The position numbers were made by a program, and so were the translations under genes. Positions 9,158-17,807 of a DNA stretch of 64,000 nucleotides are shown here, piece after piece (position 1 is the stretch's first letter; each line of letters starts with the position of its first letter). The notes under the pieces are model-generated. The model was not told the origin of the DNA. It ran no database searches and was given only the letters and a program-made list of their open reading frames with translations. The stretch spans positions 4,527 to 68,526 of the forward strand of contig JBHOQN010000034.1 of NCBI GenBank assembly GCA_042408965.1, written 5' to 3'. The stretch comes from Thermogemmatispora sp042408965. GTDB lineage: Bacteria; Chloroflexota; Ktedonobacteria; Ktedonobacterales; Ktedonobacteraceae.

Positions 9158-10360
9158 CTAGCGAGCCTCCTGAGCTGACTCACCAGCAGTGCCGGCCTCG
9201 GCGCCCACCTCGGCAATCTCAGCCTCAGCAGTTCCCCCGGTCGCTGGAGGCGGCGCCGGAGGAGACGGCGCCGCGCTCTGCGCTGCAACTGCTGGCTCAT
9301 CGTGGGTGACCAGCTCGTGGTCGTCGCGCGGCTCCCCCGCTGGCGGCATGGCGGCAGGGGAGGCGGTCGTCGCTCCCTGGCTCGCCTCCTCCTCTTCGTG
9401 CAGGGGCTGCTCGATCAAGACGCTGCGCACCTTCGGCTCCTGAGGGATGCCGTAGGTCGCCGCCGGCTCGCCGACGGGCACGGGCCGCGCATAGCGCGAG
9501 CGCAGCACCAGATAGCTCAGCGGCAGGAGGGCGAGAAAGACCACCAGCGAGGTCCACTGGGCCTGTTTGAGGCCCCAGTTGAGTCCCAGAAAGCTCACCA
9601 CCAGGTTCGCGCGCCAGAAGAAGACCACAAACTGCGTGATGGCATACCCGTAGAGGTAGGTCAGCAGCAGGAGGCCGGGGCGCCTCAGGCGGCGCGAGAG
9701 GACAAGGAGGATGGCCAGCAGGGCGAAGTTGCAGAGCATCTCGTAGGCCGCCGCCGGCTGCACCGGCACGTTGCAGAGGCCCTGCTGGCAGGCAAAGCTG
9801 GCGGGATTGACATAGACGGTTGACCAGGGCAGGGTGCTGGGATAGCCGATAATATCGCCATTAATCAGGTTGCCGACGCGCCCGAAGATCTGGCCGATCG
9901 CCGCGAAGAGCACGGCCGCGTCGAGGGCCACCAGCGGGTTCACCCGCTCGACGCGCGCACGCCAGAAGAGCACGGGCACCACCAGGAAGATCGCCCCGTA
10001 GAAGGCCATGCCGCCCTCCCAGGTCGCCAGAATGCGCCAGGGCCGCAGCAGGTAGCCCTGCACCAGATCGGGCTGCTGAATGACGAAATAGAGGCGGCCA
10101 CCGACCAGCCCGGCCACGATACACCACCAGAGGACGCGATAGACCACCTCTTCGCTCAGTCCCTTGCGCCGGATATAGCCCTGAACGCCCCATAATCCCA
10201 CAAGGATGGCCACGACGTACATCAGGCCGTACCAGTGGAGGGCCAGCGGGCCGAGGTGCACAATCACCGGATCGATGTTGATATAGATATACGGAGGGCC
10301 GATGCGCAGCCAGCCCCAGTCAACCAGGGAGGCCAGCACCGGCAGCCAGGCGTTTCCCAT
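9158..10360 (-). CDS. lgt: Prolipoprotein diacylglyceryl transferase
   Basis: Integral membrane enzyme that moves a diacylglyceryl group from phosphatidylglycerol to the lipobox Cys of prolipoproteins, the first step of lipoprotein maturation. It has about seven membrane segments, an early HWYGLMYV segment, and the Lgt signature GRVGNLINGDIIG. The catalytic core ends near residue 295. A ~100-residue Ala/Glu/Pro-rich hydrophilic tail follows, longer than in most Lgt proteins and probably disordered. An ATG at 10360 directly follows an in-frame GTG; AAAGG lies about ten bases upstream. No lsp is adjacent. Confidence 0.93.
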   Translation of the reverse strand: MGNAWLPVLASLVDWGWLRIGPPYIYINIDPVIVHLGPLALHWYGLMYVVAILVGLWGVQGYIRRKGLSEEVVYRVLWWCIVAGLVGGRLYFVIQQPDLVQGYLLRPWRILATWEGGMAFYGAIFLVVPVLFWRARVERVNPLVALDAAVLFAAIGQIFGRVGNLINGDIIGYPSTLPWSTVYVNPASFACQQGLCNVPVQPAAAYEMLCNFALLAILLVLSRRLRRPGLLLLTYLYGYAITQFVVFFWRANLVVSFLGLNWGLKQAQWTSLVVFLALLPLSYLVLRSRYARPVPVGEPAATYGIPQEPKVRSVLIEQPLHEEEEASQGATTASPAAMPPAGEPRDDHELVTHDEPAVAAQSAAPSPPAPPPATGGTAEAEIAEVGAEAGTAGESAQEAR

Positions 10361-10497
10361 CACTCTTCTGCCTTTCTAGATGTGCTCTCAAGCAGTCGAC
10401 ACATCTGCGCTCGTGGTGCACACGTCCGCCCAGGGCCTGGCCTGGATCGGGCAAGATCGCGCTCGAGGAGCGTGGACGCGCGTTCTCTGCACCTGGA

Positions 10498-10566
10498 TCA
10501 CAGCCCGCGCTGCCCGTCTCTCTGCCCAGCATACCACCAGGCGACGCTCAGCACCGCGATGGCCAT
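10498..10566 (-). CDS. Candidate 22-residue small ORF or leader peptide
   Basis: A very short frame, MAIAVLSVAWWYAGQRDGQRGL in outline, starts five bases after an excellent ribosome site (GGAGGAG). It has two consecutive Trp codons followed by Tyr and a hydrophobic first half. It lies ~135 bases upstream of lgt on the same strand. It could be a leader peptide, a tiny membrane peptide or chance. There is no tryptophan gene nearby and no clear alternative hairpins after it. Confidence 0.22.
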   Translation of the reverse strand: MAIAVLSVAWWYAGQRDGQRGL

Positions 10567-10784
10567 CTCTTCTCCTCCAGAGCGGCACTCGTGCGCTCCC
10601 CAGCCGTCTCTCGCTCCTGGCCTCTCCATGTACCCCAGATCAGACAGCCGTCCCTTCTGTCCGCAACCGGCATCGGTGTGGCAGGGCCTGGCGGCACTCC
10701 TGGCAGAGATCAATGACACGCCTGGAAGAGCGCCACGCACCCCCTGTCAAGAGACCGTCGGGCGGCGCGGGCCTGCGTGCGTGC

Positions 10785-10808
10785 GCTGGATCGCTGGATC
10801 GCTGGATC
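10785..10808. repeat. (GCTGGATC)3 tandem repeat
   Basis: Three perfect adjacent copies of an 8-bp unit in the lgt upstream region. No function is evident. Confidence 0.8.
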
Positions 10809-11041
10809 GCGGCCGCTGGTCTCAGGATAACAGGAGCAGGCCGATCCTGCAAGCGGCACAACAGGCAGAGCGATCGCTCCGAGGGATCGTCACAGGAGGC
10901 AGGCCAGCCGGCTGGCGCCCGGCAAGATCCTCCGGAGCACCTGGTGGGCTTGCCCACCACAGACGGCAGAATACCCCCAGGTCCAGAGAGCAATGATCCC
11001 CGGCCCGGGAGCAAGCAGACCTGACGTGCACAGGGGCGATG

Positions 11042-11599
11042 TCATGACGAGTGCGAGGACGCGGCCGCCGGGCGCTGAGCAACTTCGCGCGGCTCAGGCT
11101 CGACGCGCAGGAGCGCCTTGAGGGCCTCGTCAGAGACAATCTTCCCCTGCTGGCCATCGAAGATGAGATCATCACGCTCGCAATAGTAGAGGTGGCGCCA
11201 GTTCTCCAGCGCACGATCCCAGGCTGGATAGCGCAGCGTTGTCTCGGCATCGCTTTTGACAACGCGCTGGAAGGCGATGAACGAGGCCACGAGCGCGGCC
11301 ACAATCACCAGCAGCGTAATGATCACCTGGACCAGCAGCGCGAACCCGCCGATGCCCGTGACACTCTCGCCGAGCACGACGAAGATAAAAAAGACCCCCA
11401 GGCCGACCAGCACCACCGCCGGCCCGACCAGATTCATCATGTGAGCCTGCCGGGTGGGCATAGGGGGCGGAGCCAGCCGCGTGATACCGCTGCGATAGGC
11501 CTCGCGAGACGTCTTGACCAGATCCTCCTTATGACAGCGCGGACAGAGCGGCTTCTGCGCCTGCTCCTGTGGCCGCAGCCTGGTTTGATCGGATACCAT
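11042..11599 (-). CDS. Small zinc-ribbon membrane protein
   Basis: Hypothetical 185-residue protein. Residues ~15-30 hold a CPRCH half ribbon. Two long hydrophobic segments follow (LVGPAVVLVGLGVFFIFVVL, then a second helix ending VAALVASFIAF). The cytoplasmic tail contains WRHLYYCERDDLIFDGQ, a conserved-looking motif of zinc-ribbon membrane proteins in this group. The ATG at 11599 has GAGGAGG eleven bases upstream; the frame stays open to 11866 but without a better start. A promoter candidate (TTGTCG-18-TATGCT) lies at 11661-11690. It is divergent from mazG. No function can be assigned. Confidence 0.65.
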   Translation of the reverse strand: MVSDQTRLRPQEQAQKPLCPRCHKEDLVKTSREAYRSGITRLAPPPMPTRQAHMMNLVGPAVVLVGLGVFFIFVVLGESVTGIGGFALLVQVIITLLVIVAALVASFIAFQRVVKSDAETTLRYPAWDRALENWRHLYYCERDDLIFDGQQGKIVSDEALKALLRVEPEPREVAQRPAAASSHSS

Positions 11600-11660
11600 T
11601 GGACCGATAACCTCCTCACGTTGGGTAGCGCCCAAGCATAAATAGGATAATGCTACAGAA

Positions 11661-11690
11661 AGCATAACACTTTCGAGTAGCCTGCGACAA
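11661..11690 (-). promoter_or_regulatory. Promoter candidate for the zinc-ribbon membrane protein
   Basis: -35 TTGTCG (11685-11690, minus strand) and -10 TATGCT (11661-11666) are 18 bp apart, about 60 bases before the start codon. Confidence 0.45.
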
Positions 11691-11758
11691 TCCCCGACAT
11701 GGCAGAGTTCGCCATACCCCCGCGCCATCACCGACCCGCGCCGCGCGTCGACCTCGGT

Positions 11759-11787
11759 TTGACACCTGCGGAAGGAATCGCTACACT
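11759..11787 (+). promoter_or_regulatory. Sigma-A type promoter for mazG
   Basis: Consensus -35 TTGACA (11759-11764), 17-bp spacer and -10 TACACT (11782-11787), about 67 bases before the mazG ATG. It is divergent from the promoter at 11661-11690. Confidence 0.65.
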
Positions 11788-11853
11788 TGTCGGTGAACGC
11801 AAGAGAGAGGCGCGTGAGTCGTTTCGGAGAGAGAGGATAGACAGAAAAGAAGC

Positions 11854-13413
11854 ATGCTGGAATCACAGCTCACTATTGTAGGCCTGGGACCTGGTCCCTG
11901 GGAGGCATTGACGCGCGAGGCCAGCGCCATGCTGGAGGCCGCCGCCGCGAGCGGGCAGCGCGTCTATTTCCGCACCCTGATTCACCCGATCAGCGAGGCG
12001 CTCAGAGAGGTGCTGCCCGACCTGAAGATCGAGTCCTTTGATCAGCTCTATGACGAGGCCAGCGACTGGGAGACGCTCTATCGGCGCATCGCCGACGCCG
12101 TCTGGGAGGCCGCCGCCGCGGCCGCGGGACCGCTCATCTATGCCGTTCCCGGCCATCCCCTGGTCGGCGACACGACGGTTCAGTTGCTGCTGCAGCGAGC
12201 CGAGGAGGAGGGACTCGCCGTCAGGATCGTGGCCGGCCTCTCCTTCGTCGAGCCAGTCTGCACGGCCCTGCGCCTCGATCCGCTCAACGCCGGCCTGCAG
12301 ATCATCGAGGCCACGGCGCTCGCCGCCCTGCACAGCGACGAGGTGGCTGGCAAGCTGATCCCCACCACGCCGCTGCTGGTGGCTCAGCTCTATAACCGCC
12401 GTCTCGCCAGCGCTGTGAAGCTGAACCTGAGCGAGTGCTACCCCGACGAATGGCCGGTCTCCCTCGTGCGGCTCCCCACAGCGGCCGGCGCCAGCGCCCA
12501 GGCCGAGGTGCACCGGCTGGCGCTCTACGAGCTGGATCGCCAGCACCTGGCCAATCACCTGACGACGCTCTATGTGCCGCCAGTGGAGCCGCTCAGCCCC
12601 CTGCGCCATCCCGACACGCTGCGCTACATCACCATGCGCCTGCGCCGCGAGCCCGACGGCTGCCCCTGGGACCGCGAGCAGACGCATCAGAGCCTCATCC
12701 GCTACGTGCTCGAAGAGACCTACGAGGTCGTGGAGGCCCTGGAGGAGAACGATATGCAGAAGCTGGCGGAGGAACTGGGCGACCTGCTGCTGCAGGTCTA
12801 CCTGCACGCCGAAATTGCGCGCCAGGAGGGGGACTTCTCCATCGGCGATGTCTTCGAGCAGGTCAACGCCAAGCTGATCCGTCGCCATCCCCACGTCTTC
12901 GGCAACGTCAGCGTGAGCAGCGCCGGCCAGGTGGTGCAGAACTGGGAAGCCATCAAGCGCGCCGAGCGCGAGGCCGCGGGTCAGGCAGTACAGGAGGAGA
13001 GCCTGCTCGATCGCGTCCCACAGGCCGCGCCAGCCCTGACCATCGCCCAGGAGTATCAGAAGCGGGCGGCGCGCACCGGCTTCGCCTACGCCGACCTGCA
13101 GGGCGTGCTCACCAAGCTGACGGAGGAGCTGCAGGAGCTGGACGCGGCGCGCACGCCAGAGGAGCGGCTCGAGGAGATGGGCGACGTGCTCTTTCTGGTC
13201 GCCCGCGCCGCCGGGGAGATGCAGATCGACGCCGAGGAGGCCTTGCGCCGCGCCAATCGCAAATTTCGCCGCCGCTTCCAGGCTATGGAGGCCCTGGCAC
13301 GCCAGGAGGGCCGCCCCCTCGCCGCAGACGGGGCGGCGACTCGCAGCCGCGAGGAGCTGCGGGCGCTCTGGAAGCAGGCAAAGGCCTCCGTTGACGCCTC
13401 CCCTGAGGCATGA
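11854..13413 (+). CDS. mazG: Tetrapyrrole methylase-like / MazG nucleotide pyrophosphohydrolase fusion (YabN type)
   Basis: Hydrolyses NTPs or dNTPs, especially non-canonical ones, to NMP and pyrophosphate. Residues ~1-225 form an SAM-dependent tetrapyrrole-methylase-like domain (VGLGPGPWEALT, then YAVPGHPLVGDTT). Residues ~255-515 hold two MazG repeats. The first has CPWDREQTH, then EETYEVVEAL and the EELGDLLLQV metal motif; the second has EELQELDAA and EEMGDVLFLVARAA. The layout equals Bacillus YabN. The ribosome site is weak, but ATG 11854 gives the expected N-terminus. The methylase-like half probably has no corrin role here, as no cobalamin pathway genes are near. Confidence 0.9.
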   Translation: MLESQLTIVGLGPGPWEALTREASAMLEAAAASGQRVYFRTLIHPISEALREVLPDLKIESFDQLYDEASDWETLYRRIADAVWEAAAAAAGPLIYAVPGHPLVGDTTVQLLLQRAEEEGLAVRIVAGLSFVEPVCTALRLDPLNAGLQIIEATALAALHSDEVAGKLIPTTPLLVAQLYNRRLASAVKLNLSECYPDEWPVSLVRLPTAAGASAQAEVHRLALYELDRQHLANHLTTLYVPPVEPLSPLRHPDTLRYITMRLRREPDGCPWDREQTHQSLIRYVLEETYEVVEALEENDMQKLAEELGDLLLQVYLHAEIARQEGDFSIGDVFEQVNAKLIRRHPHVFGNVSVSSAGQVVQNWEAIKRAEREAAGQAVQEESLLDRVPQAAPALTIAQEYQKRAARTGFAYADLQGVLTKLTEELQELDAARTPEERLEEMGDVLFLVARAAGEMQIDAEEALRRANRKFRRRFQAMEALARQEGRPLAADGAATRSREELRALWKQAKASVDASPEA

Positions 13414-13431
13414 TACAGTGATAGCAGCACC

Positions 13432-13917
13432 ATGAGACAGGAATTGCTGGCCTGGTTCGCCCGCGAGGGACTCCTGCTGCAGAGCGTCACCACAGCGGCA
13501 GAGGATCCCGAGCATGACGAGATCAAAGTGACGCTACGCGCACCGATCGTGGCCCTCGGTCACGGCTACGACGACTTTCGCGAATGCCCCGATCCGGTGC
13601 TCTTCGGCTACCCGGAGGCAGCCCTGGAATTGATGACCCTGGAGGACTTCCACTGGTTCGTGCTGCGCTGGTTCGAGCAGGCCGTGGCGGCCGGACGGGC
13701 GCGCTGCTTCGTCTGCAGCCGCGTCCTGGAGCAGGAGGGCGGGCGACCCTGGGACGCTGTGTTCGTCTCGTCCGAGTGGCATTGCTGGCTCGTCGTGCAC
13801 TTCGATTGCAAGAAGTATCTGCAGCGCGATCTGAAGGGCCGCAATCCCTTCGAGGTCCATCTGCGCGAGCCAGAGTTCTTCAATCTGCGCCTGAAGGGTG
13901 AGGAAAGCGATGGATAA
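13432..13917 (+). CDS. Uncharacterised protein upstream of polX
   Basis: 161 residues; I do not recognise the family. It is a soluble alpha/beta-looking protein with conserved-type features: a CFVC pair (~94-97), aromatic clusters EDFHWFVLRWFEQ and SEWHCWLVVHFDCKK with two more Cys (~122 and ~129), and a C-terminal NPFEVHLREPEFFNLRL. The four Cys could bind a metal. It lies 18 bases after mazG and overlaps the start of polX by eight bases, so the three genes look co-transcribed. That suggests a role linked to nucleotide or DNA maintenance, but this is only positional inference. Confidence 0.7.
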   Translation: MRQELLAWFAREGLLLQSVTTAAEDPEHDEIKVTLRAPIVALGHGYDDFRECPDPVLFGYPEAALELMTLEDFHWFVLRWFEQAVAAGRARCFVCSRVLEQEGGRPWDAVFVSSEWHCWLVVHFDCKKYLQRDLKGRNPFEVHLREPEFFNLRLKGEESDG

Positions 13918-15664
13918 GCACCAGGTGGCAGCGACACTGAGCGAGGTCGCCACCTTGCTCAGCCTGAAGAAAGACGCCAGTCCGTTCGAGGTGCGCGCCT
14001 ACGAAAACGCCGCGCGAACGCTGAGTACGCTCGACGAGGATCTCGAGCAGCTCGTCAGAGAGGGCCGCCTCAAGGGGATCGCCGGCCTGGGGCCGACCAT
14101 CACGCGCCGTATCGAGGAGCTGGTGACCACCGGGCAGATGGCATTTCTGGAGGAGCTGCGCGCGGCCACGCCGCCCATTAAGCTGGAACTGCTGCGCATT
14201 CAGGGTCTGGGACCCAAACGCATCAATGCCATCGTCGACCAGTTGCAGATCACTAGCCTCGCGGAGCTGGAGCAGGCCTGCAAGGATGACCGCATCGCCC
14301 ACCTGCCCGGCTTCGGCAAAAAGACCCAGGACAACATTCTGCAGGGCCTGGCCTTTCTGGCCGAGCACGGCAACCGCTACCTCTATCCGCTGGCCGAGCA
14401 GGAGGGCCAGCGGATGTGTGAGGCGCTCGCCTCGCTGGAGGAGACCGTGCGCGTGCAGGTGGCGGGCAGCCTGCGCCGGCGCCGGGAGACCGTGAAGGAC
14501 ATCGACATCGTAGCCAGCGTGGCCGACGGAGCTGGCCCCGAGGTGCGCCAGCGCGTCATGAACCACTTCACCAGCCAGCCCGGCATCCGCCAGATCATCA
14601 GCAAGGGCGAGACGCGCTCCAGCATCGTTCTGCAGAACGGCATGCAGATGGACCTGCGTCTGGTGACCGAGCGTCAGTTCCCCTACGCGCTGCACCACTT
14701 CACAGGCGCCAGAGAGCACCACATTCCCCTGCGCCGGCGCGCTCTCAACCTGAACATGACCATCAATGAATACGGCCTCTTCAAGGGGAAGGAGCCAGAC
14801 CTGGAGCTGATTCCCTGCCAGAACGAGGCCGAGATCTACGCCGCCCTGGGGCTGGCCTACATTGAGCCAGAGCTGCGCGAGGATATGGGCGAGATCGAGG
14901 CGGCGGAGCATGGGACCCTGCCCACCCTGATCGAGGAGCGCGACCTGTGCGGCGTGCTGCACGTCCATACCACCTGGAGCGATGGCAAAAACACGCTGCG
15001 TGAGATGGCCGAGGCCTGCATCGCGCGCGGTCTGCGCTACCTGGGGATCACGGACCATAGCCAGAGCGTGGCCTACGCCAACGGCCTGAGCGTGGCGCAC
15101 CTGCAGCGCCAGTGGGAGGAGATCGCACGCCTCAATGAGGAATACGCCGGCCGCCTGCTGATCCTCAGGGGAAGCGAGTGTGACATCCTTAAGGATGGCT
15201 CGCTCGACTACCCCGACGAGGTGCTGGCGCAGCTCGACTTCGTGGTCGCCTCCATCCACAGCCACTTCAACCTCTCGGCGCGTGAGCAGACCGAGCGCAT
15301 GCTGCGCGCTATCGCCAATCCCTACGTGACCATCATCGGCCATCCAACCGGCCGTCTGCTGCTTGAACGCGCGGGCTATACTCTGGATATAGAGGCCGTC
15401 ATTGAGGCCGCGGCAGAGCACGGCGTCTGCATCGAGATCAACGCCAGCCCCCACCGGCTGGATCTCGACTGGCGCTACGTGCGCCGCGCCCGCGACAGGG
15501 GGATTCTGATCCCCATCGATCCCGATGCCCACTCCGTGGCCGGCCTCGACGATATGCACTATGGCGTGGGCATCGCTCGTAAAGGCTGGCTCAGCGCCGC
15601 CGACGTGCTCAACACACGTTCGCCGGAGGAGCTGCTGGCCTTTTTGAAACGCAGAACATCCTGA
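13910..15664 (+). CDS. polX: DNA polymerase/3'-5' exonuclease PolX
   Basis: Family X DNA polymerase fused to a PHP nuclease, used in base-excision repair gap filling. Residues ~1-130 hold the N-terminal 8-kDa-type domain and helix-hairpin-helix motifs (IAGLGPTITRRI, IQGLGPKRIN, LPGFGKKTQDN). The nucleotidyl-transferase core has GSLRRRRETVKDIDIVAS with the catalytic Asp pair. The C-terminal PHP domain starts LCGVLHVHTTWSDG and has GITDHSQS, the H-S-H metal ligands and IPIDPDAHS. The 584-residue length is normal. ATG 13910 has GAGG seven bases upstream; an earlier in-frame codon at 13898 lacks a site. It overlaps the previous gene by eight bases. Confidence 0.95.
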   Translation: MDKHQVAATLSEVATLLSLKKDASPFEVRAYENAARTLSTLDEDLEQLVREGRLKGIAGLGPTITRRIEELVTTGQMAFLEELRAATPPIKLELLRIQGLGPKRINAIVDQLQITSLAELEQACKDDRIAHLPGFGKKTQDNILQGLAFLAEHGNRYLYPLAEQEGQRMCEALASLEETVRVQVAGSLRRRRETVKDIDIVASVADGAGPEVRQRVMNHFTSQPGIRQIISKGETRSSIVLQNGMQMDLRLVTERQFPYALHHFTGAREHHIPLRRRALNLNMTINEYGLFKGKEPDLELIPCQNEAEIYAALGLAYIEPELREDMGEIEAAEHGTLPTLIEERDLCGVLHVHTTWSDGKNTLREMAEACIARGLRYLGITDHSQSVAYANGLSVAHLQRQWEEIARLNEEYAGRLLILRGSECDILKDGSLDYPDEVLAQLDFVVASIHSHFNLSAREQTERMLRAIANPYVTIIGHPTGRLLLERAGYTLDIEAVIEAAAEHGVCIEINASPHRLDLDWRYVRRARDRGILIPIDPDAHSVAGLDDMHYGVGIARKGWLSAADVLNTRSPEELLAFLKRRTS

Positions 15665-15705
15665 TTGGAGGGCAGCACATACCAGCAGGATGTTCTCAGG
15701 TATGT
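15653..15705 (+). promoter_or_regulatory. Overlapping inverted repeats between polX and rplY (terminator/attenuator candidate)
   Basis: An 11-bp perfect inverted repeat (AGAACATCCTG at 15653-15663 and CAGGATGTTCT at 15686-15696) spans the polX stop codon. A second 7-bp repeat (ACATACC at 15677-15683 and GGTATGT at 15699-15705) interleaves with it and ends two bases before the rplY ribosome site. The two hairpins are mutually exclusive or form a pseudoknot, an arrangement expected of a ribosomal-protein leader. Confidence 0.55.
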
Positions 15706-15725
15706 AAAGGAGGAGGTACTCTGAC

Positions 15726-16382
15726 ATGGCAGAACTGGCAGAACTGGAGATTCAGCGCCGCCAGGTGCTGGGCAAGGCCACCCGGCGCTTACGCCGCCAG
15801 GGCATGATCCCCGGCAATATCTTCGGCCACAAGGAAGCTCCCCTGGCCATACAGATTGACGCCACCACCTTCGAGCGCTTTCGCCGTCACCATAGAGCCG
15901 GGAGCCTGGTCGCCCTGCGCATTCCCGGCGAGTCCTTCAGCGAAACCGCCCTCATCCACGGCATTCAGCGCGATCCCCGCAGCGGCAAGATCGTACACCT
16001 GGATTTCTATCGCGTCAGCCAGGAAGAAGAGGTCGAGGTGAAAGTGCCGCTGCACATCGTCGGCGAGTCGCCGGCCGTCAAGACCTCGGGGGGCACGCTG
16101 CTGCGTCTGGTTGATGCGCTCGAAGTGGCCTGTCGCGCCTCGGACATTCCAGAGGCCATCGAGGTCGACGCCGCGCTCCTGAGCGACGTCGACCAGATCC
16201 TGCACGCCGGCGAGGTGCCGCTGCCGCCAAACGTTCGCCTGCTGAGCGATCCGCACGAGCCGATCATTAAGATCGAGGCGCCGATGGCTGAGGCGGAGGA
16301 GGCCGAAGCGGCAACCCCGGCCACGGCTGCCACGCCGTCAGCGGCGCCGCAGCAGCCCGCTGAAAGCAGCGCCGAGGAGTGA
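15726..16382 (+). CDS. rplY: 50S ribosomal protein L25 / general stress protein Ctc
   Basis: Binds 5S rRNA in the large subunit. The first ~95 residues are the L25 beta barrel (LEIQRRQVLGKATRRLRRQGMIPGNIFG at the start). Residues ~96-185 are the TL5/Ctc C-terminal domain (VEVKVPLHIVGESPAVKTSGG). An Ala/Glu/Pro-rich tail brings it to 218 residues, the usual Ctc size plus tail. AAAGGAGGAGG lies nine bases before the ATG. The overlapping inverted repeats in front of it suggest leader-mediated control. Confidence 0.95.
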   Translation: MAELAELEIQRRQVLGKATRRLRRQGMIPGNIFGHKEAPLAIQIDATTFERFRRHHRAGSLVALRIPGESFSETALIHGIQRDPRSGKIVHLDFYRVSQEEEVEVKVPLHIVGESPAVKTSGGTLLRLVDALEVACRASDIPEAIEVDAALLSDVDQILHAGEVPLPPNVRLLSDPHEPIIKIEAPMAEAEEAEAATPATAATPSAAPQQPAESSAEE

Positions 16383-16403
16383 GTGCGCCTCTGACGCGGT
16401 GAG

Positions 16404-16441
16404 CGGGCGGGCAGGCGGAGACGGCGGTCTCGCCCCGCCCG
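16404..16441 (+). terminator. GC-rich hairpin downstream of rplY
   Basis: A nested stem pairs CGGGCGG (16404-16410) with CCGCCCG (16435-16441), continues through GGC/GCC, and closes with GAGAC/GTCTC around a four-base loop. There is no T-tract. It starts 22 bases after the rplY stop codon and is a likely terminator. Confidence 0.5.
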
Positions 16442-16511
16442 GCAGCAGCCAGAGAGCGCGCCCAGGGGAGACAGGAGAGACGGACTACGCGAGGTGAGCG
16501 AGGCAAGACTG

Positions 16512-17708
16512 ATGCGCATTATGATCGTGACCGACCAGTATCCACCGATGGTGGGGGGCGTCCCCGTGGTTACACACAACCTGGCTGTCGGCCTGGCGGC
16601 ACGCGGCCACCAGGTCTGGGTCGTCGCACCCAGCCAGGGCTCGCGCGACGTGCACCGCATCGAGGAGGGCGTGCACGTCTCTCGCTTCACCTCCTTCGAG
16701 TGGCCCACCTACCGCGACCTGCGCATCCCCTTTCTCCCGTTTCTCCCCGTGGGACGCCTGCTCAAACAGGCCAACCCCGAGGTCATTCACATCCACTCGC
16801 CGGTTGTGCTCGGCAACATCGCGCAGCTCCTCGCCGGCGGCCTGCGCAAGCCAGTCATCGCCACCAATCACTACCTGCCCATCAACATCAGCCGCACCCT
16901 GGCGAGCGATCAACTGATCGGCAAGCACTTCGACAACCTCAGCTACGGCTATCTCATCCACTTCTGTAACCGTTGCGAATATGTCACCACGCCCACGAAG
17001 ACCGCGCTGAAGCTGCTCTACGAGCACGGCCTGCGTACTCCGGCGGGGGTCATCTCTAACGGCATCGACCTCAAGAAGTTCAGGCCTGGTCCGCCTGACG
17101 AGGAGGTGCGGCAGCGCTATCATCTGCCGGCCGACCGTCCGCTGCTGCTGCACGTCAACCGCCTGAGCGAGGAGAAGCGCGTCAACGTGCTGCTGGACGC
17201 GATCGCCAGGCTGGAGAGCGAGGCCTTTCTGGTGCTGGCGGGAAGCGGGCCAGCCGAGGCCGAACTGCGTGACCAGGCCGCGCGCCTGCGGATTGAGGAG
17301 CGGGTGGCCTTCCTGGGCTTTGTGGCCGAGAGCGACCTGCTGGCGATCCGCCGTATGGCGGATCTTTTCGTGATCCCTTCGGAGGCCGACCTGCAGAGCC
17401 TGGCCACCATGGAGGCGATGGCCTGCGGCCTGCCAGTGATCGCGGCCAATGCCTACGCCCTGCCGGAGCTGGTACATCACGGAGAGAACGGCCTGCTCTT
17501 CGAGCCGGGGCAGAGCACGGAGCTGGCCCGCGCCATCGACAGCTTGCTGGCAGAGCCGGAGCGGCGCAAGCGCATGGGGCAGAAAAGCCTGGAGATTATC
17601 GCACAGCACGACCACGAGCGCGTCCTCGACCAATGGGAGGCGCTCTACCAGCGTCTGGCCACCGAGTTTGCCACGGCCAGGGAGCTGCGGCGGCGCACAC
17701 AGCGCTGA
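16512..17708 (+). CDS. Family 4 glycosyltransferase
   Basis: GT-B fold glycosyltransferase. The N-terminal acceptor domain starts MRIMIVTDQYPPMVGGV with the glycine loop near residue 15. The C-terminal donor-binding domain has LLHVNRLSEEKRVNVLLDAI, PSEADLQSLATMEAMACGLPVIA with the E-x7-E motif, and ENGLLFEPG. It resembles enzymes acting on phosphatidylinositol or diacylglycerol, but donor and acceptor cannot be assigned. I chose ATG 16512, eight bases after GAGG; a GTG at 16494 is in frame but poorly placed. It follows the rplY terminator and stands alone. Confidence 0.88.
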   Translation: MRIMIVTDQYPPMVGGVPVVTHNLAVGLAARGHQVWVVAPSQGSRDVHRIEEGVHVSRFTSFEWPTYRDLRIPFLPFLPVGRLLKQANPEVIHIHSPVVLGNIAQLLAGGLRKPVIATNHYLPINISRTLASDQLIGKHFDNLSYGYLIHFCNRCEYVTTPTKTALKLLYEHGLRTPAGVISNGIDLKKFRPGPPDEEVRQRYHLPADRPLLLHVNRLSEEKRVNVLLDAIARLESEAFLVLAGSGPAEAELRDQAARLRIEERVAFLGFVAESDLLAIRRMADLFVIPSEADLQSLATMEAMACGLPVIAANAYALPELVHHGENGLLFEPGQSTELARAIDSLLAEPERRKRMGQKSLEIIAQHDHERVLDQWEALYQRLATEFATARELRRRTQR

Positions 17709-17807
17709 CAGCTCCCTGCCTGCTTCACCCACCACCGCGCCAGTAGCAGAACGGGGCTGGCCTCCGCGGCGACACGCGCGAGATCGCGCCCCATGCTGTT
17801 CAGCACG

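Larger units (their letters stand above)
10361..11041. other. Long intergenic region upstream of lgt
   Basis: About 680 bases with overlapping open frames on both strands and no recognisable domain. It contains the small WW-containing frame at 10498-10566 and a three-copy 8-bp repeat at 10785-10808. It lies between lgt and a gene on the same strand, so it probably holds the lgt promoter, but no clean -35/-10 pair was found. Confidence 0.5.

Noticed and set aside
11863..13515. 550-codon open frame antisense to mazG
   Set aside because: Shadow of MazG; no recognisable motif.
13880..15727. 615-codon open frame antisense to polX
   Set aside because: polX is unmistakable on the plus strand; the antisense product is a low-complexity shadow.
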